A stretch of 64,000 nucleotides of DNA. Source: Chromobacterium alkanivorans. GTDB taxonomy: Bacteria; Pseudomonadota; Gammaproteobacteria; Burkholderiales; Chromobacteriaceae. The notes below the pieces were generated by a model, which saw only the letters and a list, made by a program, of their open reading frames with translations, ran no database searches and had not been told where the DNA came from. Location of the stretch: contig NZ_JAFHKL010000002.1 of NCBI RefSeq assembly GCF_016937655.1, positions 248,001 through 312,000 on the forward strand. Direction: 5' to 3'. Positions 1 through 6,713 of the stretch are shown piece by piece (the first letter of the stretch is position 1; every line of letters begins with the position of its first letter). Both the position numbers and the translations under genes were made by a program.

Positions 1-380
1 GCCTCTTCATTTAAAGATTGTTGCGCGGACTTAACCCAGAAGGCGGTGCCGCGTTCGATGCGGTGAATCCCTCCCAGCCCGCAGTGCTGGGCGATATCGG
101 TGGCCTTGGAGGCCCAGGGCGACAAAGTGCCCAATCGCGGCGTCACCAGAAACAGTTCGCCATCCGGCTGGCCGGCCAGCGGCGCTTCGCCGTAGCTCAG
201 CAGCTTGCCCAGGGTGGCCTGCTCTTCCAGCGTCAGTTCGGTTTCGCTTTCGGCGAAATGCCAGAATTCGGCACTGATGCTGAGATCCGGCAGCCCGGCT
301 TCGGCGGCTGCGGCAAGCAGTTTTTCAAGACGGAACGGCGACAGCGCAACGCCGCCACGGAGCTTGGTAAGGTAAGACAT
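1..380 (-). CDS. purL: Phosphoribosylformylglycinamidine synthase, N-terminal part (partial at window edge)
   Basis: The minus strand is open from an ATG at 380 to the left edge, giving about 126 residues of an incomplete protein. The start MSYLTKLRGGVALSPFRLEKL, the stretch LLSYGEAPL and the segment LGTLSPWASKATDIAQHCGL are typical of the N-terminal (PurS-like) part of large single-chain PurL, which makes FGAM from FGAR, glutamine and ATP in purine synthesis. The catalytic FGAM-synthase and glutaminase domains lie outside the window. The gene is divergent from glnB across a 148-bp spacer. No strong Shine-Dalgarno is visible before the ATG, so the exact start is slightly uncertain. Confidence 0.88.
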   Translation of the reverse strand, partial: MSYLTKLRGGVALSPFRLEKLLAAAAEAGLPDLSISAEFWHFAESETELTLEEQATLGKLLSYGEAPLAGQPDGELFLVTPRLGTLSPWASKATDIAQHCGLGGIHRIERGTAFWVKSAQQSLNEE

Positions 381-439
381 TAGACACCCGCGACAAGTAT
401 CAGGAAAGCGCGTCATAATACAGCAATTCACTGTTTGTT

Positions 440-474
440 TTAAGCGGCTAATGGCCTCCATGTCCGCCGCTTAA
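440..474. promoter_or_regulatory. Inverted repeat in the purL/glnB divergent spacer
   Basis: TTAAGCGGC at 440-448 is repeated as its exact reverse complement at 466-474 with a 17-base loop. It sits in the only spacer that can hold the divergent purL and glnB promoters, followed by an AT-rich stretch. It could be an operator or a stem in one leader. I do not recognise it as a known PurR, NtrC or sigma-54 site. Confidence 0.35.
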
Positions 475-477
475 TAA

Positions 478-867
<390 letters not shown>

Positions 868-890
868 ACTCCGCCGCCGCCCGCCCCCTC

Positions 891-914
891 AAGGCCCCGC
901 TCCCGCGGGGCCTT
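891..914. terminator. Hairpin terminator between convergent genes
   Basis: AAGGCCCCGC and GCGGGGCCTT form a perfect 10-bp stem with a 4-base loop between the ends of glnB and the convergent gene at 934. The T-tract is short on the plus side, so it may serve both directions weakly. Confidence 0.75.
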
Positions 915-933
915 GTCATTCACCCAAGCCGAA

Positions 934-1434
934 TCAACGTTTACGCTTGCGCTCCAGCCAGGCCAGCACGCCCAGGCTGCGGTGCAACTGATGCACCGCC
1001 TCCACGTGGCGGTACAGATTCAATCGCCGTCCGGCCAGACCCAGCAGCACTTCCAGATAATTGAAAAAGCCCAGACGCAGGCCGCGACGGTGGCTGCCGT
1101 CGCTGTAATCGATGTCGCGCGCAATGCGGTGCAGCAAGCCGCGCCCGATGTGCAACTGGTTGTTTTTCAGCAGTTGAGCCAGATGCGCGGCGTACTGACG
1201 GCCCAGGAAGCAGGCTTCCTCGTAATCCTGGGTCTCCTCCGGCTGCCAGTAATGCGGATGATTGCGCCCCGGAATGTAGCGGACAAAGGGCAGGCGGATT
1301 TCCTTGGTGACCAGCGCGATGAAGCGATAACGCGAGCGCGGCAAAGCCGGCTGTTGCGGGGAATCGATGGTCTGGCGCACGCCGGATGCCTTGGGTGCGA
1401 GGGGTTTGGCTTTATTGCGAGCAGACTTCGTCAT
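934..1434 (-). CDS. Conserved hypothetical protein, 166 aa
   Basis: The start is the ATG at 1434, giving MTKSARNKAKP, because a strong GGAGG lies 7-8 bases upstream; a longer reading from 1506 has no comparable site. The protein is basic at both ends, with no signal peptide or membrane segment. A central aromatic motif, YIPGRNHPHYWQPEE, precedes helical segments rich in Leu, Arg and His. I recognise no domain. It converges on glnB with a shared hairpin between them. Codon use matches the core genome, so it is probably an ordinary lineage-specific gene. Confidence 0.7.
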   Translation of the reverse strand: MTKSARNKAKPLAPKASGVRQTIDSPQQPALPRSRYRFIALVTKEIRLPFVRYIPGRNHPHYWQPEETQDYEEACFLGRQYAAHLAQLLKNNQLHIGRGLLHRIARDIDYSDGSHRRGLRLGFFNYLEVLLGLAGRRLNLYRHVEAVHQLHRSLGVLAWLERKRKR

Positions 1435-1450
1435 TGCAGCCTCCTGAGCA

Positions 1451-1604
1451 AGTAGCGCCAAGCCGCGAAAGCGGCAAGGCGGGGACATGCAACGGTGCAT
1501 GTCCACTGAATCCCTATTTCAGGAGGCCAGACCCGAGCGCCGCGATTGCTGCGGCGCGGGGCTATTGTGACATGACGTGTCCGGGAGTCAAGGCGGCGCG
1601 GACC
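1451..1604. repeat. Composite intergenic repeat, copy 1
   Basis: Two repeated blocks lie here: 1451-1489, matched by 1625-1663 with 34 of 39 bases identical, and 1528-1604, matched by 1805-1881 over 77 bases with roughly 80% identity. The first block contains a GCCGC-GAAA-GCGGC mini-hairpin at 1462-1475. The order of the blocks is the same in both copies, so this is a diverged tandem duplication of non-coding DNA upstream of the gene at 934-1434. Confidence 0.65.
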
Positions 1605-1624
1605 CGGCAGCACACGCCCTGGCC

Positions 1625-1881
1625 AGTACCGCCAAGCAGCAAAAACGGCAAGGCGGGCACATGACAAGGTTGGCCTACCGGGGAAGAAGCCCAAACACCG
1701 GCGCACCCGTGAAGGTGCCCTTGCCATCGCCCGCCCGGATCAGACGCGACAAAGGCAATCGGACATGCGGCGACGCACGTCCCTAACTCTTCTTATCGAG
1801 ACGCCAATCCCGAGTGTCGCGATGGCTGCGGCGCGAGGCGATTGTGGCATGACATATTCGGGAGTCAAGGCGGCACGGATC
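1625..1881. repeat. Composite intergenic repeat, copy 2
   Basis: This second copy has blocks at 1625-1663 and 1805-1881 in the same order as copy 1, but separated by about 141 bases rather than about 38. The extra sequence includes a small GCACC/GGTGC hairpin near 1709. No convincing gene lies between 1435 and 1911. The short open frames there have no ribosome-binding sites and run through the repeats. Confidence 0.6.
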
Positions 1882-1911
1882 GACGACGCGTAGCAGCCCT
1901 TGAACAGACTC

Positions 1912-3438
1912 TTAATCCAAAGGCCCGAACAAGCAAGTATGCACCTTGCCGTGCTTCTCCTGGCCCGCTGCCACCACCTTGCCGTCGCCGGACATGACGA
2001 TATGGCTGCTGCTCCTCGCCTCGCCCGGGCAGAACAGGCGCTGCGTCTTCGGCGCGCCAAAACGCCAGCGCAAAGTGGCGTAGCCGCCCTGTTCCGGCTG
2101 GGTGGAGGTGCCCGCCAACACGCGGCCGTCCTGACTAAAAGCGGTCAACGTCAGATCGCCCATCACCGGCGAAAACGGCGCCAGCTTGCCGTTTTCCAAG
2201 CGCAGCGGGAACGTCCCGTCTGCCGTGAACGAGTTCAGCCATAAGTAGCGGCCATCCTCGGAGACCGAGCGCAAGGACATCTCCAGGCTCTCCTTACGGG
2301 TTTCCGCGCGCACCACCGCCTCCAGATCCACCTCGCCCTCCGGCGAGATTTGCACGAAGGCGCGGCTATGATCGCTTTCCCGGTTAAAGGACACAAAAAC
2401 CGTGCGTCCATCCGCGGACAAGCCTTCCAGCACAGACTTGGCGCGGATCACGCCGACACCCTCGCCCGCACGCCAACGCACGGCGTCGCTTTCCATGAAG
2501 ATATTGCCATCCTCGTCGCTCATTCCGGCCCAGGCCAGCACTTGCGCGTCGCGTTTCGCGCCAGTCACCTTGCCTTCCGCCTCGGTCGGCCACGGCAAGG
2601 ACTCGCGCCGGCTTGGCTTGCCCTCGTCCGGATTCCAGACAAAGCCGTGCCAAACGCCGGTGTCGGCATGCTTGAAGGAGCCAGCCACATCCCCGCGCCC
2701 CGGATGGACGCCGGAAACTCGCAGCTTGGTCACCTCGCCCTCGCTCATTAGCGGGCTTTCGTTCATGAAATCTTGCATCCGCCGCATCCGCCGCAGCGTG
2801 TCCAGATTGCCGCGCAAGGCAAGACCGGCCGTTACCGCCCCATCCGCGCTCAGCGCCAGCGGCAGGCTCATGGGTTCCGGCAACAAGCTGAAGCCCTTGC
2901 CCTCCACCCACTGGAAGCCACGCAGCATCGCCTTTTCGTCGCTCAGCAGCCAGCCAATCACCGTGCGGCCGTCGGCGCTGATATCGGTGACACCGGACAG
3001 CCAGGCCTGGCCCGCAGGCACCAGCGTCTCCAGCACGCCGCCGCGCCGCCAGCGCACAGCCTCCAGCTTGCCGTCCCGGCCGGTTCCAAAAGCCAAGGTC
3101 AGGCCGTCTCGCGACATCGCCACATAGCTGGTGGTGAAATAACTGCCCTTGGGCAAAGGCAAGGCCGCCTCTGTTCGCCCCTGACGCAAGGTCAAACCGT
3201 TGGCCAAACGCAGCGCCCACAGCTCATGCCAAGGAAAACGCAGCTTGAGCGCATCGATCAAGCCCATGACGGAATCGTTCAGTTCGCCGTCCCCAGCGCT
3301 CAGCAGTTGCGCCGAGCCGTCGTAGGACAGCTTTTCGGGGTAACGCGCGTTCAATAGGGTGAAGCCTGGTTTTGCAGCGGCGGCAGCCGGCGCGCACAAG
3401 GCGGCCAACAGCAGCAGGGAGGCGAAGGTTTTGGGCAT
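1912..3438 (-). CDS. Exported HAF-repeat-like beta-propeller protein
   Basis: The 508-aa product begins with a clear Sec signal peptide: Lys near the N-terminus, a Leu/Ala-rich core and an Ala-rich cleavage region near residues 20-23. The mature part carries repeated segments of the type SADGRTV(I/F)...RGFQW or SRAFVQ (for example near residues 150-175 and 340-365). These resemble the HAF repeats of exported and autotransporter-like proteins and suggest a propeller-like fold. No catalytic motif, lipobox or membrane anchor is seen. It is probably periplasmic or secreted. The gene stands alone, downstream of bamD on the same strand but separated from it by a terminator. Confidence 0.7.
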   Translation of the reverse strand: MPKTFASLLLLAALCAPAAAAAKPGFTLLNARYPEKLSYDGSAQLLSAGDGELNDSVMGLIDALKLRFPWHELWALRLANGLTLRQGRTEAALPLPKGSYFTTSYVAMSRDGLTLAFGTGRDGKLEAVRWRRGGVLETLVPAGQAWLSGVTDISADGRTVIGWLLSDEKAMLRGFQWVEGKGFSLLPEPMSLPLALSADGAVTAGLALRGNLDTLRRMRRMQDFMNESPLMSEGEVTKLRVSGVHPGRGDVAGSFKHADTGVWHGFVWNPDEGKPSRRESLPWPTEAEGKVTGAKRDAQVLAWAGMSDEDGNIFMESDAVRWRAGEGVGVIRAKSVLEGLSADGRTVFVSFNRESDHSRAFVQISPEGEVDLEAVVRAETRKESLEMSLRSVSEDGRYLWLNSFTADGTFPLRLENGKLAPFSPVMGDLTLTAFSQDGRVLAGTSTQPEQGGYATLRWRFGAPKTQRLFCPGEARSSSHIVMSGDGKVVAAGQEKHGKVHTCLFGPLD

Positions 3439-3530
3439 AACTAATTATGATTATCGTTTTAAAGGGCGAAACCTTACCATTCCAAGGGCATTGCCTTCAA
3501 ACCATTACCCCGCGCCGCCTGCCCTGCGTC

Positions 3531-3561
3531 AAACAAAAAGCCCCCGGATTCCGGGGGCTTT
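3531..3561 (-). terminator. Rho-independent terminator of bamD
   Basis: Read on the minus strand, AAAGCCCCCGG and CCGGGGGCTTT form a strong stem followed by TTTTTGTTTG. It lies directly after the bamD stop codon. Confidence 0.88.
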
Positions 3562-3580
3562 CAAACCATTCAAGGCCGAC

Positions 3581-4372
3581 TTACTTCCACAGCTTCCACC
3601 ACGGCATGTCCTCGATGGACCAGCCTTCTTTCAGGTATTCGCTATTGGGGTAGTTCAGCGCCAGCACGCGCTTGGCGTCGTCGCGCAGCTGCGGCATGGA
3701 CAGCTTGTCGTAAGCCGCCACCATGATGCCCAGCGCCTCTTCCGGGTACTTGGTGTTGGCGTAACCCTTCACCACGCCCTGGGCCCGATTGGCCGCGGCC
3801 AGATAAGCGCCGCGCTTCATGTAGTAGCGGGCCACGTGCATTTCATTGCCGCCCAGCGCGTCCAGCAGCCGCTCCATCTTCTTGGAGGCGTCTTCCTTGT
3901 AAATGCTGTTGGGGAAGCGCGTCACCAGCTCGCGGAAGGCGGCGAAGGCCTCGCGCGCGGCGCGCGGATCGCGCTCGCTCATGTCCTGGCCGGCCCATTT
4001 GGCCAGCAGCCCGGAATCATCGTTGTAAAACACCAAGCCTTTCAGATAATAGAGGTAGTCCAGGTTTGGATGGGTGGGATGAAGCTTGATGAAACGGTCC
4101 GCGGCGGCGATGGCCTGCTCCGGCTCGTTATCCTTGTAATGGGTGTAAGCCAGGTCCATCTGCGCCTGCTGGGCGTAGCGCCCGTAAGGGAAACGCGCTT
4201 CCAGCGTTTCGTAGAGCTTGACAGCGCGGGTATAATTGCCGCTGTTCAACTCATCATGCGCTTCCGAATACAGCTTTTCCACGGTCCAGCCGCGAGTCTC
4301 ATCGTAGGTTTCCGTGGTTGCACAACCGGCAAGCCCCATCACCAACATTGCAGCGACAACGTATCTTTTCAT
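3581..4372 (-). CDS. bamD: Outer membrane assembly lipoprotein BamD (ComL)
   Basis: The 263-aa precursor has a lipoprotein signal peptide ending in the lipobox LAGC (Cys17), followed by helical TPR-type repeats: SGNYTRAVKLYETLEARFPYG, then DLAYTHYKDNEPEQAIAAAD, and ALGGNEMHVARYYMKRGAY. This is the BamD/YfiO/ComL architecture. BamD is the essential lipoprotein of the Bam complex that inserts beta-barrel proteins into the outer membrane. AAGGAT precedes the ATG. The start codon overlaps that of the divergent rluD inside the palindrome CATG, so each promoter must lie within the other gene. A strong terminator follows. Confidence 0.95.
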   Translation of the reverse strand: MKRYVVAAMLVMGLAGCATTETYDETRGWTVEKLYSEAHDELNSGNYTRAVKLYETLEARFPYGRYAQQAQMDLAYTHYKDNEPEQAIAAADRFIKLHPTHPNLDYLYYLKGLVFYNDDSGLLAKWAGQDMSERDPRAAREAFAAFRELVTRFPNSIYKEDASKKMERLLDALGGNEMHVARYYMKRGAYLAAANRAQGVVKGYANTKYPEEALGIMVAAYDKLSMPQLRDDAKRVLALNYPNSEYLKEGWSIEDMPWWKLWK

Positions 4373-5474
4373 GACTGATCCTTACTTTGACCCGGACGAT
4401 TATAGCGACATCTCGGAAAACGAGGTATCCGCTACACAACAACTTGATGTTCCGCTGTCGCTGGGCGGCGAACGACTGGACGCCGCGCTGGCGAAATTGA
4501 TGCCGGAATACTCGCGCAGCCGGCTGACGCAATGGATCAAGGACGGCCACGTGCTGCTGGACGGCAAGACCGCCGCGCCCAAGACCAAGGTGCTGGGCGG
4601 CGAGAAGCTGGACGTCACTTTGATGCGCAGCAATGAGGAGATGGCCTTCCAGCCGGAAGCCATGGACCTGCCCGTCATCTTTGAAGACGATCATATCCTG
4701 GTGATCAACAAACCGGCCGGTTTGGTGGTCCACCCCGCGTCCGGCAACTGGAGCGGCACCCTGCTCAACGGCCTGCTGCATCATTGCCCGGCGCTGGCCC
4801 AGGTGCCGCGCGCCGGCATCGTGCACCGGCTGGACAAGGACACCAGCGGCCTGATGGTGGTGGCCAAGACGCTGCCGGCCCAGACCGAGCTGGTGCGCCA
4901 GTTGCAGGCGCGCACCGTCAAGCGCGTCTACCGCGCCATCGCGGACGGCAACGTGCCGTTTGACGGCACCATCGAAACCCAGATGGGCCGCGACCCGCAC
5001 AACCGCCTGAAAATGGCGGTGCTGAAATTCGGCGGCAAGCAGGCCATCACCCATGTTCGGGTGCTGGAACGCTTCGCCAGCCACTCTTACATCGAGTGCA
5101 AGCTGGAAACCGGCCGCACCCACCAGATCCGGGTGCACATGCGCGAAGCCAACCACCCGCTGGCCGGCGACCCAATCTACGGCAACCTGCGCCACAAGAT
5201 GGACGAGGACATCGCCGCCGTGGTCAAGGCGCTGGGCCGCCAGGCGCTGCACGCCTACTCGCTGACCCTGGTGCACCCGGCCAGCGGCGAGGAGCGCAAC
5301 TGGAAAGCCCCGCTGCCGGACGACCTGCGCCACCTGCTGAACGTGCTGCGCGGAGACGGCGACGCCGCCGACGACGCGCCGCTGCCGCAGCTGCTGGACG
5401 AGGCGGAAGACGAGGACTGGGACGAAGAAGACGACGAGGACGACGGCGACGTGGAGGTGATCTATGTCCGCTGA
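4371..5474 (+). CDS. rluD: 23S rRNA pseudouridine synthase RluD
   Basis: An N-terminal S4 RNA-binding domain (about residues 25-85, with GERLDAALAKLMPEYSRSRL) is followed by the RluA-family catalytic domain. The active-site motif HRLDKDTSGLMVVAK carries the nucleophilic Asp. RluD makes the pseudouridines in helix 69 of 23S rRNA. I use the ATG at 4371 (367 aa); an in-frame GTG at 4314 would add 19 residues inside bamD and looks less likely. The C-terminus is an unusual acidic tail rich in Glu and Asp. The last 11 bases overlap pgeF, so the two are translationally coupled. Confidence 0.94.
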   Translation: MTDPYFDPDDYSDISENEVSATQQLDVPLSLGGERLDAALAKLMPEYSRSRLTQWIKDGHVLLDGKTAAPKTKVLGGEKLDVTLMRSNEEMAFQPEAMDLPVIFEDDHILVINKPAGLVVHPASGNWSGTLLNGLLHHCPALAQVPRAGIVHRLDKDTSGLMVVAKTLPAQTELVRQLQARTVKRVYRAIADGNVPFDGTIETQMGRDPHNRLKMAVLKFGGKQAITHVRVLERFASHSYIECKLETGRTHQIRVHMREANHPLAGDPIYGNLRHKMDEDIAAVVKALGRQALHAYSLTLVHPASGEERNWKAPLPDDLRHLLNVLRGDGDAADDAPLPQLLDEAEDEDWDEEDDEDDGDVEVIYVR

Positions 5475-6207
5475 GCAAGCGCCGGACTGGCTGGAGGCCG
5501 ACTGGCCGGCGCCGCCCCATGTGCGCACGCTGATCACTACCCGCAACGGCGGCGTCAGCGCCGCGCCCTTCCACAGCCTGAACCTGGGCCAGCACGTGGG
5601 CGACGACCCGGCCGCCGTGGCCGCCAACCGCGCGCTGCTGCGCCGGCAATTGCCGGCGGAACCGGCCTGGCTGAACCAGGTGCACGGGGTGACGGTGCTG
5701 AACGCGGCCGAGGTGGGCGGCGCGGCGCCGGACGCCGACGCCAGCTTCAGCCGCCAGCGCGGCGTGGTGTGCGCGGTGATGACCGCGGACTGCCTGCCGC
5801 TGCTGCTGAGCAATAGCGAAGGCACCGTGGTGGCCGCCGCCCACGCCGGCTGGCGCGGGCTGTGCGACGGCGTGATAGAAGCCGCCGTGGCCGCCTGCCA
5901 GGAGCCCCCGGCGCGGCTGATGGCCTGGCTGGGCCCGGCCATCGGCCCGGACGCCTTTGAAGTGGGCGCGGAAGTGCGCGCCGCCTTCATGGAGCGAGAT
6001 CCGGCCGCCGCGGCCGCCTTCAGCGACATAGGCGACGGCAAATACCTGGCCGACATCTACGCGCTGGCGCGCCAGCGCCTGAACGCCGCCGGCGTGGAGC
6101 AGATCTACGGCGGCGACGAATGCACAGTGATAGACCGCGCGCGCTTCTACTCCTACCGCCGCGACGGCCAGACCGGCCGCATGGCCAGCCTGATCTGGCT
6201 GGAGTAA
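5464..6207 (+). CDS. pgeF: Peptidoglycan editing factor PgeF (YfiH/LACC1 family)
   Basis: The 247-aa protein carries the family metal-site motifs: MTADCLPLLL, AAHAGWRGLCDGV and the C-terminal DECTVIDRARFYSYRRDG. Members are zinc-dependent purine nucleoside phosphorylase/adenosine deaminase-like enzymes; in E. coli PgeF also prevents misincorporated amino acids in peptidoglycan stems. The bamD/rluD/pgeF neighbourhood matches that in other proteobacteria. The start overlaps the end of rluD by 11 bases. A repeat fragment begins at its stop codon and a terminator follows. Confidence 0.93.
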   Translation: MSAEQAPDWLEADWPAPPHVRTLITTRNGGVSAAPFHSLNLGQHVGDDPAAVAANRALLRRQLPAEPAWLNQVHGVTVLNAAEVGGAAPDADASFSRQRGVVCAVMTADCLPLLLSNSEGTVVAAAHAGWRGLCDGVIEAAVAACQEPPARLMAWLGPAIGPDAFEVGAEVRAAFMERDPAAAAAFSDIGDGKYLADIYALARQRLNAAGVEQIYGGDECTVIDRARFYSYRRDGQTGRMASLIWLE

Positions 6208-6224
6208 GAACCTGTTTACGATCT
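6207..6224. repeat. End fragment of the MITE-like repeat
   Basis: These 18 bases (AGAACCTGTTTACGATCT) are identical to the left terminus of the repeat at 42978-43119. They start on the last base of the pgeF stop codon. Only this end is present. Confidence 0.7.
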
Positions 6225-6241
6225 AAGCCACCCGCCCCACA

Positions 6242-6266
6242 GCCCCGCCGCGCGCGGGGCTTTTTA
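6242..6266 (+). terminator. Rho-independent terminator of rluD-pgeF
   Basis: GCCCCGC and GCGGGGC form a stem followed by TTTTTATT, 35 bases after the pgeF stop codon. Confidence 0.9.
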
Positions 6267-6557
6267 TTGACCGCGCGGTCGGACAGGCCAAAAACCCAAC
6301 ACACCAATTACGCACCAATTTCCGCCCGCGCGACGCCGTCCGCGCCCTGATGCAAATCCACAACATCTAGTGGCCCGCGCCGCCCTCCCCGCTGCGGCTT
6401 GTTTCAGCAAGGTTTCCTGCCTACATAATGAAATGTGTCCGCCGGCCAAAAAAAATCTCAGGCCCCGCAAAGCCAGCAACCACGGGCTTTCGCCCCCCGT
6501 CCCCTCCAAACAGCCATTAAATCTTCCGCTGTCAAGACTTGTACTGCCCCATACTCA

Positions 6558-6605
6558 ACACTAGAATTTGGGTGTTCCGCGAGCTACAAACAATACATAT
6601 TGTGT
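6558..6605 (+). promoter_or_regulatory. Two NrdR-type boxes upstream of nrdA
   Basis: Palindromic sites ACACTAGAATTTGGGT (6558-6573) and ACAATACATATTGTGT (6590-6605) fit the 16-bp NrdR box consensus (about 12 and 14 matches by eye, the second in reverse). Their starts are exactly 32 bp apart, about three helical turns, which is the usual arrangement for cooperative binding of the NrdR repressor, the ATP/dATP sensor of ribonucleotide reductase genes. The rest of 6267-6557 shows no gene; it holds a 12-bp palindrome at 6269-6280 and AT-rich patches. Confidence 0.7.
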
Positions 6606-6648
6606 TTACCCACAGCTCACGCACAGCTTTTCAACAGATTTGTCCACA
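6606..6648 (+). promoter_or_regulatory. Two DnaA-box-like sites in the nrdA leader
   Basis: TTACCCACA (6606-6614) and TTGTCCACA (6640-6648) each match the TTATNCACA DnaA box at 8 of 9 positions. The first abuts the second NrdR box. In E. coli DnaA acts at the nrdAB promoter, so the placement is biologically sensible, but binding is inferred. Confidence 0.45.
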
Positions 6649-6713
6649 GCCGGCCTGCCCCTCGGGAAACGCAGCAACGGAAGGACGCAACCACCCACCT
6701 TATCGAGGGCTAC

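Noticed and set aside
4299-6056. A 585-codon minus frame across rluD and pgeF
   Set aside because: It lies opposite two clearly identified enzymes and has no domain of its own.
6435-6713. N-terminal extension of nrdA from a GTG at 6435
   Set aside because: It would translate the NrdR and DnaA sites. The ATG at 6714 has a better ribosome-binding site and fits the family N-terminus.
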